Below are positions 18,008 to 27,741 of a stretch of DNA of 64,000 nucleotides, piece after piece. Source of the DNA: an uncultured Aquimarina sp. (GTDB lineage Bacteria; Bacteroidota; Bacteroidia; Flavobacteriales; Flavobacteriaceae). Below the pieces are notes generated by a model, which did not search any database, was not told the DNA's origin, and saw nothing but the letters and a program-made list of their open reading frames with translations. Each line of letters starts with the position of its first letter. The first letter of the stretch is position 1. The stretch covers positions 1 through 64,000 of the forward strand of contig CANMMM010000004.1 in NCBI GenBank assembly GCA_947498935.1, given 5' to 3'. Made by a program: the position numbers and the translations under genes.

Positions 18008-21000
18008 TTAAAGTGTTTTTAAGAATTTGATTAGGTTTTCTTTTTGAGCTGTACCTAATTCATTGTAGGCTCCTCGTACTCCGCTAGCTTCGCCTCCGTG
18101 TGCTTGTATCGCTCCATCTAGTGTAGTAGCGCTTCCATCGTGCATGTAGAGAATCGCTTTATTGTTCTTCTCTAAGATGTTGATGTTTCTACCTAATCCC
18201 CAAAGTGGCGGTGTTCTGTACGGTGCGTCTGTAACAGTATGTACTTTCATGTCTGAATACGGTCTGATTACCAAATTACGGAACTCTTCTGGTGCGGTAC
18301 TAGAGGTACGCTGAGTAGGAGAGTGACAGGTAGCACATCCGATTCTGTTAAACGACTTTTCTCCTTCTGCTACTCCTGGAATATCATAAGACATGGCACT
18401 TCTAGAAGGTACTGTAAGGAATTCTGTGTACGCAATTAACTGTTTTAGATCTTTAGGATTCATATCAGTATCAGGATCGATTTTATGATCATTTACTAAT
18501 GCGTTTCGTACTTGTTGATCTACAGTAGCTACATCACCATCCCATGTAAGGATAGCTTCGGCTCCTACGATGTATTGTAGGATTCCTGTTCCATATACTG
18601 GTGGTGGTAGTCTTGGTCCTTTAGGTGTTTCTACTACTTCAGATCCTCTACCATCTCGGAAGTGACAATCTCCACAGGCCATGGTACCGATTTTCTTTTG
18701 TCCAAGTTCTATCGCGTACTGTCTGTATGGGATTTCATCTCTGTGGTATACTCCGTGGAATATATGGTGTCCTTCTAAGAAATCATCTACATCATCTTCG
18801 CTAGTTAGTGTGATAAGGTGCTGTGTAAAAATAGCATCTCTTTCTAACTCATAGTGTAGTGTTTGTTGTTCTTGCGTAAACTGATCTGGTCTAGTGATAT
18901 CTGTATAGTTTGCAGATTCTTGACTAGGCAGTGTCATAATCGTACTCGCTCTACCTGCTGAGGCAAGTCTAGGATCTCCGTAAGAGTCTAATCCTACTCC
19001 CATAAAGTAGTGCTGTAGTGTATTGTATGTTTGTGCACCAGATCCTCCGGCTACGGCTGTGATTTCAAAATTCACACACTGTCCGTAGTTGAAGTCTCCA
19101 CCCATATTGGTATTACGCTGTAATGCATATTCTGTAGCAGGTGAAGTTCCTTTGTCCATCGCATCAATTCTAATTACGCTAGCAGGAGATCCTTCGTGTG
19201 GATGGAAAGTTCCAGAACCACCATTGGTTACTTTGGCATCGATGATAAACTCATCTGGTCCGTCTGAGAATTCTGTTACATAACGATCTAAATGTCTTAT
19301 TTGATCTCCGTTTCCTACTGCATCAAAAATCGCTTCTGTGATTCCATCATAGGCATGTGGGTGTCTAAAACGCATCCAGTTGGCTCCTGCACTAGTGATG
19401 GTAGGACGGTTATCTGGGTTGATACGTTCTCCTTCAGTAGTAAATAATGCAGAGTATACGTATTGGTCTCCTGGATCGTCTGTCATGTATCCGATCTTCT
19501 TATATCTAAAGAAATAATAGAAAGCACCTGCGTCTTGACAAGGCTGCGGTACTGTAGCACCACTTCCTACTTTTACGGTATGGAATTCTACTTGGTTACA
19601 TGAACAACTAAATTCGAAGTCTGGGTTTCCTCCAGATTGTACTTCAATGGCTGTTCTATATGTAACTGAAATCGTAGATAAGTCATTACTTAGGTCGAAT
19701 GCAAAACCACTATCTCTAGCTGCAATTCCTACGATAGGAGTACGTAGTGCTGGTTTTGGATAAGCTACTAATGGAATATCACCACATGGATCGTCTGGAC
19801 AAGCAGCACAGTTAGGGCCACCACAGTCTACTCTTTCTTCTCCGTTATTAAGGATACCATCGCTACAAGTAGGTAATGGGCTTCCTTCTAATAATCTGAA
19901 TTCTCCTAAGTATATAGGGCAATCACCATTACTCCATCGTACCCAAATATTATGTGTTGCTGGAGATTGATTATTGATTGTAAAAGATCCTGCATTGTCA
20001 GGACTAGTGTATGGATAGCTAGCTCCGTTGTCTAAACTAAATTCTAAGCTATCTCTTCCTGAAATATTATCGAATGTAAAGGTGATTACACCGTCTGCGG
20101 CATTTTCTAGTGTCTCATTAGTAATGGCAACTACTGCATTTGGATTAGGAGTACCGTTACATACTTCGTCACATCCTATACTACAGTTACTACCGCCACA
20201 ATCTACACCTTGTTCGTCTCCATTTTGGATACCATCATCACAGGTAGGACATGGACCACAATCAGGGCCTCCACAGTCAATTCCTGTTTCGTTTCCGTTT
20301 TGGATATTATCATTACAGTTAGCAGTAAAGAAACAATTTTTCTCTCCTGCTACTACTGTAAATGTAGTATTTGGTCCACCTTGTATTCCAAGTAAATAGG
20401 TTTGTCCTTCGGTTACATTGATGACTCTTTGGTAGTATCCATTTTCTAATTTATCTGGTGGTACACAGCCCTCTAATCCTGGGCCGCTACACATATAGGT
20501 AACTTTTCCTAATTCTTCTTTAGCATATAAAATAGCTTTACCATCGATGATCGTTAAACCATAGTCATCACAGCTTCCACTTACTGGAGGATTTGTGTCA
20601 CATGGGCTACAGTTAGGACCTCCACAATCCACGTCTGTTTCTCCATTGTTTTGAACACCATCACTACAGGTATCCACAGGTGTGTTATCGGCTGTAACTA
20701 AGTGCCAAACACCACCAGCATTATCTCCATTAATCTGGCCTGCTTGTGTATCATTTATAAAGAAGTATAGCGGTTGGTTATTGTAAGTGACTTGTAATGA
20801 GCCATCACATCTAGCCGATAATCCAAAACCTTTGGTAAATGCATCCGTTACTGCATCAGTAACAACTAAATCATCAGGTTTTTCTACGAGTAGTGGTGGC
20901 CAGTTGGTGGCGCAGTCTCCGTAACAGTCACTAAATGGAAGTGTGTTGTTATCATTATCAAAAGTATACAGGCTAAAACCTGATTTACTAGTGTCTTGCC

Positions 21001-21331
21001 CTCCGACTAAAATGAATCCAGCCTGTGCATTTTCGGTAAATGAAACGATCGGTCCTGCGTTGTTGATCGTAACAATTTTAGTTCTTATAGCTGCTTTTTC
21101 GTTTTGACTAAACCTAGTTAGTGATTTAGTATGCGTAGCGCTATTGTTGGTGTCTTCTGTGTTTTTTACATTGCTTGTTGTGTAAGCAAATGCAGATAGA
21201 AAGCACAGATTCATAATTACAGAGAAAAACAGTGTCTTACTAAAAGCCACTGTTTTTCTTTTCTTTTCTCTCGCAATTGGTTTCTTGTCTCTAAACCTGC
21301 AAGATTCGGGGGTTGGGATGTCTAATAACAT
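18008..21331 (-). CDS. giant exported protein with C-terminal DHOR domain, paralog 2
   Basis: 1107 residues with a long positive N-region and a signal segment (FFSVIMNLCFLSAFA). Order: one PF03640-like module (GFSLYTFDNDN, CATNWPPLLV, QPLYFFINDTQAG); four 'C-x-DG/N-x-QN-G-E-T/E ... DCGG' cysteine repeats; a short strand-rich domain with DNISGRDSLEFSLDNGASYP; the shared middle domain (FSCSCNQVEFH, FYYFFRYKK, NWMRFRHPHAYDG); and DHOR with haem motifs CGDCH (886-890) and CATCH (999-1003), RTPPLWGLG and HGGEASG. No T9SS tail. It is inferred to be an exported or periplasmic di-haem enzyme. The companion genes lie on either side in the same direction. Confidence 0.85.
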   Translation of the reverse strand: MLLDIPTPESCRFRDKKPIAREKKRKTVAFSKTLFFSVIMNLCFLSAFAYTTSNVKNTEDTNNSATHTKSLTRFSQNEKAAIRTKIVTINNAGPIVSFTENAQAGFILVGGQDTSKSGFSLYTFDNDNNTLPFSDCYGDCATNWPPLLVEKPDDLVVTDAVTDAFTKGFGLSARCDGSLQVTYNNQPLYFFINDTQAGQINGDNAGGVWHLVTADNTPVDTCSDGVQNNGETDVDCGGPNCSPCDTNPPVSGSCDDYGLTIIDGKAILYAKEELGKVTYMCSGPGLEGCVPPDKLENGYYQRVINVTEGQTYLLGIQGGPNTTFTVVAGEKNCFFTANCNDNIQNGNETGIDCGGPDCGPCPTCDDGIQNGDEQGVDCGGSNCSIGCDEVCNGTPNPNAVVAITNETLENAADGVITFTFDNISGRDSLEFSLDNGASYPYTSPDNAGSFTINNQSPATHNIWVRWSNGDCPIYLGEFRLLEGSPLPTCSDGILNNGEERVDCGGPNCAACPDDPCGDIPLVAYPKPALRTPIVGIAARDSGFAFDLSNDLSTISVTYRTAIEVQSGGNPDFEFSCSCNQVEFHTVKVGSGATVPQPCQDAGAFYYFFRYKKIGYMTDDPGDQYVYSALFTTEGERINPDNRPTITSAGANWMRFRHPHAYDGITEAIFDAVGNGDQIRHLDRYVTEFSDGPDEFIIDAKVTNGGSGTFHPHEGSPASVIRIDAMDKGTSPATEYALQRNTNMGGDFNYGQCVNFEITAVAGGSGAQTYNTLQHYFMGVGLDSYGDPRLASAGRASTIMTLPSQESANYTDITRPDQFTQEQQTLHYELERDAIFTQHLITLTSEDDVDDFLEGHHIFHGVYHRDEIPYRQYAIELGQKKIGTMACGDCHFRDGRGSEVVETPKGPRLPPPVYGTGILQYIVGAEAILTWDGDVATVDQQVRNALVNDHKIDPDTDMNPKDLKQLIAYTEFLTVPSRSAMSYDIPGVAEGEKSFNRIGCATCHSPTQRTSSTAPEEFRNLVIRPYSDMKVHTVTDAPYRTPPLWGLGRNINILEKNNKAILYMHDGSATTLDGAIQAHGGEASGVRGAYNELGTAQKENLIKFLKTL

Positions 21332-21517
21332 GTTTGAGTTTATGGATTGATTTAAAAAAAATTTAAGTTACTCGTTTGTACGACATACTGTCGTAAAAGC
21401 CTTTTTTTTAAAAAAACACTTAAGTTTTCTCAGACTTAAGTCATTAGAACGCCCCCTATTATGTTTTGTTATATTTCTTTCATTAATATTTTCGAAAATA
21501 AACGAATGTTTTCGTAA

Positions 21518-21958
21518 TTAATCTGTGAATAATAATTTAGTTGTTGTTTTTGTTTGATTATCAGGGTTATAGTAGATCAAGAAATAGAGTCCTTTTTCTA
21601 CATTTAGCTGAATATTTTTGAAATTAGTTGCGGTATTATTTGGTGTTTCAGTGTGTATAATTGCCCCAATTTGATTGATGATGATCATTTTTCCAACAAT
21701 TCTCTTGGTAGCTGTTACAGTAAAGCTTCCATTTCTGATAGGACTTGGTGTTACTGTAAACTGTATATCAGTGCTTTCTTTTGTGGTAAAAATGGCACTT
21801 TTTTGACAGTCATCTGCTTGTTCTTGAGTTTCCCAACACTGACCACATTCGAATATGGGTCTACATGGAGGGCATTCTATGCTTGGATTCACAGCTACTT
21901 GAGCAAAGCAAGGAATAGCTATGAATGATAGTAATAGAAAGGTGAATATTTTTTTCAT
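21518..21958 (-). CDS. small exported cysteine-motif protein with T9SS-type C-terminal domain, companion A
   Basis: 146 residues from the ATG at 21958 (MKKIFTFLLLSFIAIPCFAQ, a clean signal peptide). A longer frame to 21991 runs into the hairpin and is rejected. After the signal peptide it has IECPPCRPIFECGQCWETQ followed by EQADDCQ, the same motif as companion B. Then comes a T9SS type A-like tail (VTPSPIRNGSFTVT, GAIIH, EKGLYFLIYY, ending KLLFTD). It lies between DHOR paralogs 1 and 2. Duplication of the DHOR-plus-companion unit explains both copies. Function unknown. Confidence 0.85.
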   Translation of the reverse strand: MKKIFTFLLLSFIAIPCFAQVAVNPSIECPPCRPIFECGQCWETQEQADDCQKSAIFTTKESTDIQFTVTPSPIRNGSFTVTATKRIVGKMIIINQIGAIIHTETPNNTATNFKNIQLNVEKGLYFLIYYNPDNQTKTTTKLLFTD

Positions 21959-21975
21959 GAGTATATCGTTTTTAG

Positions 21976-22008
21976 ATAAGGAAGAAAGCAATTCGCTTTC
22001 TTCCTTAT
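21976..22008 (-). promoter_or_regulatory. conserved intercistronic hairpin, DHOR paralog 1 to companion A
   Basis: ATAAGGAAGAAAGC (21976-21989) and GCTTTCTTCCTTAT (21995-22008) pair perfectly over 14 bp with a 5-base loop, 15 bp past the paralog 1 stop. The stem is homologous to the one at 17957-17990. Confidence 0.7.
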
Positions 22009-22023
22009 TATATTTAAGTTTGG

Positions 22024-25000
22024 TTATAAGGTTTTTAAGAATTTGATGAGATTTTCCTGCTCAGTAGTACTTAAAGCATTAAAACTAGCTCTTGAACCAC
22101 TTGCTGCTCCGCCATGTGCTTGTATGGCTTCACGCAATGTCTTAGCTCTACCATCGTGCATCAGGATGAGAGGTTTGTTATTTCTCTCTAAAAGATCTAT
22201 GTTTCTTCCTAAGCCCCATAGTGGAGGTGTTCTAAATGCCCCACCATCTGTTACTGTATGTAGTTTCATATCTGTATACGGTCTGATTACTAAATCACGG
22301 AACATTTTTGGTGCAGTACTCGATGTTTTTTGAGTAGGTGAGTGACAGCTAGCGCATCCAATAGTGTTAAATGAATGATCACCTTCGGTAACCCCAGGAA
22401 TGTCATAAGAACCAGGGCTTCTGGTTGGTACTGTCAAGAATTCTGTGTAAGCAATTAGTTGTCTTAGATCTTTAGCAGAAATATCTGTATCAGGGTTAAT
22501 TCCGTGATCATCAATCAATGCTCTTTTTACTTGATCTGTAACTGTAGCTACTTCTCCTGACCATGTTAACTTCGCTTCTGCTCCGACAATGTATTGCAGG
22601 AGTCCTGTTCCATATACTGGTGGTGCTACTCTAGGTCCGTTTTTGGTTTGAATAACCTCTGGACTTCTTCCATCTCTGAAGTGACATTCTTGGCAATTCG
22701 TACTACCTATATTGATTTCTCCAAGAATATTTCCAGGATCTGAACCATTTCTTCTGTGTCGTACACCATGGAAAATATGATGTCCTTCTAAGAAATCATC
22801 TACATCATCTTCGCTAGTAAGTGTGATAATGTGTTGTGTAAATACAGCATCTTCTTCCATTTGTACATGCGATCCGAAACCAGGTAATACCATATAGGTA
22901 CTTGCTTTACCTGCTAATGATAATCTAGGGTCTCCAAGGGTGTTGAGTCCTTCTCCTACTACATAATTTTGGAAGGTGTTATAGGTCTGCGCCCCACTAC
23001 CACCTGTAACAGCTGTTATTTCATAGGTAACAATATTTCCATATCCCCATTTACCAGAATCTTGTCCTGCAGTTTTGGCATAAGTTGGTGGAGACGCATC
23101 TCCTTTTTCCATATAATCAATACGAATTACTTCTGCATTGTCTACACCTCCATGTGGATGTACAGAGTTAGCGTTACCTCTGGTCAATCTAGGATCAATG
23201 ATCAGTCCACTAGCGGCATCGGTGAAAATGGTATTGTAGCGGTCTAAGTTTCTTAGTAAATCTGAATTGTGTTGTGCATCAAAAACAGCTTCTGTAATAC
23301 CATCTTGTGCATGCGGGTGTCTAAAACGCATCCAGTTTGCTCCTTCAGAAACAATGGTAGGTCTGTTATCAGGATCGATTCTAGTTCCTTCTGTTGTAAA
23401 TAACCCAGAGTATGCAAAAATATCTCCTGCATCCTTCGTTGTATTTCCTTGTTTCTTGTATCGGAAGAAGTAATAGAAATTACCAGCTTGTCTACATGCT
23501 ACAGGTACTTTAGCTTCTCCATCTACTTTTACACTATGGAAAGTAATTTGGTTACACGAGCAATGGAATTCGAAGTCTGGATTACCTCCTGACTGTATTT
23601 GAATTACATTTCCAACACGTACACTTACTGTGCTAAGATCGGTAGCAAGGTCAAAAGCAAATCCCTGAGCTGCGTCTGATCCTATAATTGGAGTAGGTAA
23701 GGCAGGTCTTGGGTAATTCACTAATGGGATTTCTCCGCATGGGTCTTTAGAACATTCACTACAGTTAGGGCCACCGCAATCCACTCTTTCTTCTCCTTGG
23801 TTTAAAATTCCATCACTACATGTTGGTGGTGGGCCACCAGCTACGATTTTAAATTCACCTAGGAATATTGGGCAGTCATTATTACCCCATCGTACCCATA
23901 TTTTATAGATTCCTGGTGCTTGTTCTGGGATGGTGTACGACTCAGCGTCATCAGCACTAGAGAAAGGGTATGTCGCTCCATCATCGGTACTGAATTCTAA
24001 ACTATCTCTATCTGTAATGTCATCAAATGTAAAGGTAATTGTACCGTCGTTTTTATTTTCTACAGTTTCATTAGTGATGCTAACCTCTGCATTAGGATTA
24101 GGAGTACCATTACATACTTCATCGCATCCGATACTACAGTTGCTACCTCCACAATCTACGCCTTCTTCGTCTCCGTTTTGGATGCCATCATCACAGGTTG
24201 GGCATGGGCCACAATTCGTACCCCCGCAATCAATTCCAGTTTCATCTCCGTTCTGTACTCCATCAAAGCAAGTGGCTGCGAAATAACAGTTGTTTTCTCC
24301 TGCCACGACAGTAAATTCTACGTTAGGACTAGCTTGGATTGCTAAATTATAGGTTTGTCCAACAGTCACGTCGATGGCGCGTTGGTAATATCCGTTTTCT
24401 AATTTGTCTGGTTGAATACAATTACTAAAACCAGGTCCTGTACACATATAGAGTGCTTGTCCTAATGCTTCATTATAATAAATGATTCCTTGTCCATCGA
24501 TAACAGTAAGTCCGTAGTCTCCACAAGTTCCTGCGTTTACAGGAGGATCTGTTTTACAAGGTTCGCAGTTCGGTCCACCACAGTCGATTTCTGTTTCTCC
24601 ATTGTTTAAGATACCATCATCACAACTAGGGTCTGCTATTGGTTCTTCTTTGGTAACTAAATGCCATACACCTCCTATTTCGTCTCCATTGGTCTGGCCT
24701 GCTTCAGTATCATTGATGAAATAATATAAAGGTTGTTCGTTATAAGTTACTTGAAACGCGCCATCACATCTTACAGAAATACCAAAACCAAGTGTAAATG
24801 TTTCATTTACAGCATTGGTGATGATCAATTCATCTGCAGAATTTACGACTACTGGAGGCCAATTTACGGCACAATCATCGTAGCAATTACTAAAAGGAAG
24901 TGTGTCATTGTCATTATCAAAGGTGTAAAGGCTAAAACCTGGTTGAGCAGCGTCTTCCCCTCCTATTAAAATAATCCCTTTGTCTGCATTATTTTCTAAT

Positions 25001-25995
25001 GCTATTACAGGTTTTAGAGCAGGTGTATCAGTACCACAAGGGTCACAATTAGGTCCTCCGCAGTCGATTCTTGTTTCTCCATTGTTTAAGATACCATCAT
25101 CACAACTAGGTTGCTCACAAGGAACACAATTAGGTCCACCGCAATCAATGCCTGTTTCGCCGTTATTTTGTATACCATCAAAACAGTTAGGTTCCTTTGG
25201 ATCGTCATTGATAAACGTGACCTCATCGATATTCATTGCTGTATCACCGATTTGATATTTGATAGCTACAGTTGCTTTTTCGGGAATGTCTACAGCTACT
25301 GTAATTGTGCTATAAGTACCTACCCAACTTCCAGTAGAAGAGAAGTTGAAATCCACTACATCGTTTTCGTTAATGAACAAAGATAATTTTCCAGATAGTT
25401 CAGAAGCGTATTTAATTTTTATTGCATTTGATGCGGGTACGTTTTTGAATTCAACTCCTGCATTGGGCGTGCTTATATATGCTACTCCTGCACCATTACT
25501 GGCTCCAGAATCTGTATATGCTTGTGCACTGCCTAGAATCGTTCCTGATTCTGCTTGTACAATATCACCTGTAGTGTTATCATCATCGTCAATAGGAGTG
25601 TCTCCTTTAGCTGTAGCAGTTACACTAAAAATATCGGAAATATATTGTCCGCCAATAGAGGAGCTAATTTTTATTTGTATTTGATATTCTTGTCCAGCAG
25701 TAGCACTTACGGTACGTTCCCATCTATTAGTGGTTGTATTGAGTGCTCCAGATACACAATTACCATTTATACAAAGAAAGTTAAATGAACTGGTCCATTC
25801 TGATTGATTTTTGAAATACAATGTAGTTGTATTACCATCGATTTCGATTCCACTGTTGTCTGCCGTAGCTTGTGGATATGCAAAGTATGTACAGCATAGT
25901 AGCATCAATATGCTAAAGCATTGCTTTGCGTTGATTTCATAGGTAGATTGGTTGCCATAATTTCGACACCAATCCAGTAATTTTTTTTTGGTCAT
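22024..25995 (-). CDS. giant exported protein with CBM6/35-like, cysteine-repeat and C-terminal DHOR domains, paralog 1
   Basis: 1323 residues, first gene of the leftward cluster. A signal segment (FSILMLLCCTYFAYPQ) follows a charged start. Then: an N-terminal strand-rich domain (FNFLCINGNCV); a carbohydrate-binding-like domain at about 145-270 (VQAESGTILGSAQAY, then MNIDEVTFIND, typical of CBM6/35); six D-C-G-G cysteine repeats in all, two of them before and four after a PF03640-like module (GFSLYTFDNDN, CAVNWPPVVV); the shared middle domain (FHCSCNQITFH, NWMRFRHPHAQDG); and DHOR with CQECH (about 1101), CASCH (about 1214) and RTPPLWGLG. It ends LIKFLKTL with no T9SS tail. The CBM-like domain suggests contact with polysaccharide; substrate unknown. 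Confidence 0.85.
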   Translation of the reverse strand: MTKKKLLDWCRNYGNQSTYEINAKQCFSILMLLCCTYFAYPQATADNSGIEIDGNTTTLYFKNQSEWTSSFNFLCINGNCVSGALNTTTNRWERTVSATAGQEYQIQIKISSSIGGQYISDIFSVTATAKGDTPIDDDDNTTGDIVQAESGTILGSAQAYTDSGASNGAGVAYISTPNAGVEFKNVPASNAIKIKYASELSGKLSLFINENDVVDFNFSSTGSWVGTYSTITVAVDIPEKATVAIKYQIGDTAMNIDEVTFINDDPKEPNCFDGIQNNGETGIDCGGPNCVPCEQPSCDDGILNNGETRIDCGGPNCDPCGTDTPALKPVIALENNADKGIILIGGEDAAQPGFSLYTFDNDNDTLPFSNCYDDCAVNWPPVVVNSADELIITNAVNETFTLGFGISVRCDGAFQVTYNEQPLYYFINDTEAGQTNGDEIGGVWHLVTKEEPIADPSCDDGILNNGETEIDCGGPNCEPCKTDPPVNAGTCGDYGLTVIDGQGIIYYNEALGQALYMCTGPGFSNCIQPDKLENGYYQRAIDVTVGQTYNLAIQASPNVEFTVVAGENNCYFAATCFDGVQNGDETGIDCGGTNCGPCPTCDDGIQNGDEEGVDCGGSNCSIGCDEVCNGTPNPNAEVSITNETVENKNDGTITFTFDDITDRDSLEFSTDDGATYPFSSADDAESYTIPEQAPGIYKIWVRWGNNDCPIFLGEFKIVAGGPPPTCSDGILNQGEERVDCGGPNCSECSKDPCGEIPLVNYPRPALPTPIIGSDAAQGFAFDLATDLSTVSVRVGNVIQIQSGGNPDFEFHCSCNQITFHSVKVDGEAKVPVACRQAGNFYYFFRYKKQGNTTKDAGDIFAYSGLFTTEGTRIDPDNRPTIVSEGANWMRFRHPHAQDGITEAVFDAQHNSDLLRNLDRYNTIFTDAASGLIIDPRLTRGNANSVHPHGGVDNAEVIRIDYMEKGDASPPTYAKTAGQDSGKWGYGNIVTYEITAVTGGSGAQTYNTFQNYVVGEGLNTLGDPRLSLAGKASTYMVLPGFGSHVQMEEDAVFTQHIITLTSEDDVDDFLEGHHIFHGVRHRRNGSDPGNILGEINIGSTNCQECHFRDGRSPEVIQTKNGPRVAPPVYGTGLLQYIVGAEAKLTWSGEVATVTDQVKRALIDDHGINPDTDISAKDLRQLIAYTEFLTVPTRSPGSYDIPGVTEGDHSFNTIGCASCHSPTQKTSSTAPKMFRDLVIRPYTDMKLHTVTDGGAFRTPPLWGLGRNIDLLERNNKPLILMHDGRAKTLREAIQAHGGAASGSRASFNALSTTEQENLIKFLKTL

Positions 25996-26394
25996 AATAT
26001 GATGTGTTTGTGTTCAATACCGAAAATAAATCGGTTGTAAAATGAATAATCGCCAATATTTTAACAAAATTAAAGCAAGGTTGTCAAAAAAGGCGTTTTT
26101 TTGATACTGCTAAAGCTTTAGAGAAACACGTTTTCACTACGCAAAAGCATCAAAAAATCTTAAATACAGCTCTTTATCGCATACTTCATTTTTTTTAGAT
26201 AGTGCTTCTTAGTAACTTGTTTCTTCTTAATGGAGTTTATATTCATGGTCTCTATGTTTTTTCCAAATTTCGGATTTATTATAAGGGAGAAAATTTTATA
26301 ACATATTGTTATGGGATAAAAGAAATTATAGTGTACAATTTGTTGTAGAAGCAGGCGTTTATTTGTGATATAGTTTTTAATTGTTTTTAGTCTT
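25996..26394. other. divergent intergenic region, DHOR cluster / DUF2314 lipoprotein
   Basis: About 400 bp with no ORF. It must hold the promoter of the DHOR cluster. Visible structures are a short hairpin TCAAAAAA-GGCGT-TTTTTTGA (26084-26104) and a 12-bp palindrome CTAAAGCTTTAG (26110-26121). Neither is assigned. Confidence 0.4.
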
Positions 26395-27732
26395 ATGAAA
26401 TTTTTATTTGTTATCGCTATTAGTATTTTTTTTGTGGCATGTAATTCTTCTACGGAGTACCAAAGTGTGTCTAAAGAAGTTGCTATGCAAAATGATACTT
26501 TTTTGAGTAGCTATGGTATTTATGCACTGGATGGCGAATCGCTGATGGAGGCTCAGGCATTTGATACTATTGCTGCTAAATTACTGCCGAGTTATCAAAA
26601 AATGAAACAACAAAGAGATACGACAGTCGCTACAGGATATTTTATAGAGAATGTGACTTCATTACGTGGTATCTTATCACCTCCGAGTCCAGAATATCTA
26701 TCGTTATACGGAAAAGGAATTGATGCAGAGGAAAAGACTGCACTAGCTGCTTGCACACAGGTTTTTATGATGACTTTTCAGGGCACATCTACACATGTAT
26801 ATCGGGAACAGGCTAAATTAATACGATTCATAGATGCATTAATGACTAATAAAAAATATGTGATTGTGGATTTTGGAACCTTAGAGTATTTTAATGCTGC
26901 TACATGGAAAACTAGAAGAGTGGCTCAGTTAAGTGATACTGTTTTTAATGTAGTGGATCAAGTACTTATTAAAGTATTGAATATAGATAGTACACATTGT
27001 AGGGCAGTAACTTTTGGGATGGATAAATTTTGTTTGCCAGATTTTTCGATTACTGGATTTCCGTGTGAAGAGGCTAAAAACTATACGCGCTTACTGATGG
27101 CTACTGCACAGCAAGCTTCTGAGAAAAAAGTCTTTGCTGGAGATTCTACATTTGCACTTAATCTGTCTAAAATTGGTAATAAAAGATGGAATGCATATTT
27201 CGCTAAAATAAATAATCAGAAAGGGAAAAGTGCCGTGCTAGAATTAAAAAATATACCTCCTGTATATGGAGATAAAAATAATGTACAATATGCAATCAAT
27301 GCTACAAATTTTAAAGAACTATTTGCTAGCACTTTTAAGGAGCAAGAATCGGTTAATTATGTAGCGCATGACAAAAAAATCTTGGCAATTAGTGAACAAG
27401 CAAAAAAAATGCTACCCTCCTTAAAAGATCGTTTTAATACTAAAAAATTAGTCGAAGATTTATTGTTTGTAAAAGCACCGTTCCAAACCAATACTGAACA
27501 CAAAGAATGGATGTGGGTAAAGGTTACTGGATGGGACGATCATACCATCAGTGGTACACTGTATAGTTCCTCTGCCAAAAGTGAGCATCTAAAGGAAGGT
27601 ATTGTAGTATCTGTAAAAGAAACAGAGGTGTTTGACTACATTATAAAAAAAGAAGATGGTACGTTCGAGGGGAACGAAACAGAAAGACATATGCTGCAAA
27701 AAAGAATACCTGAAGCGACTAAATCGAAGTAG
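26395..27732 (+). CDS. lipoprotein with C-terminal DUF2314 domain
   Basis: 445 residues. The N-terminus MKFLFVIAISIFFVACNSS has a lipobox ending at the cysteine. The last 80 residues (EWMWVKVTGWDDHTISGTLY, then LKEGIVVSVKETEVFDY) match DUF2314, a domain of unknown function also found in immunity-like and DUF4026-type proteins. The middle is not recognised. It probably sits in the outer or inner membrane facing the periplasm. It is convergent with the AraC gene, with only 9 bp between stops. Confidence 0.8.
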   Translation: MKFLFVIAISIFFVACNSSTEYQSVSKEVAMQNDTFLSSYGIYALDGESLMEAQAFDTIAAKLLPSYQKMKQQRDTTVATGYFIENVTSLRGILSPPSPEYLSLYGKGIDAEEKTALAACTQVFMMTFQGTSTHVYREQAKLIRFIDALMTNKKYVIVDFGTLEYFNAATWKTRRVAQLSDTVFNVVDQVLIKVLNIDSTHCRAVTFGMDKFCLPDFSITGFPCEEAKNYTRLLMATAQQASEKKVFAGDSTFALNLSKIGNKRWNAYFAKINNQKGKSAVLELKNIPPVYGDKNNVQYAINATNFKELFASTFKEQESVNYVAHDKKILAISEQAKKMLPSLKDRFNTKKLVEDLLFVKAPFQTNTEHKEWMWVKVTGWDDHTISGTLYSSSAKSEHLKEGIVVSVKETEVFDYIIKKEDGTFEGNETERHMLQKRIPEATKSK

Positions 27733-27741
27733 TTCTACAGG

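Noticed and set aside
20150-20660. Regular repeats that could look like a CRISPR array
   Set aside because: They are in-frame D-C-G-G protein repeats with variable spacing; no cas genes are nearby.
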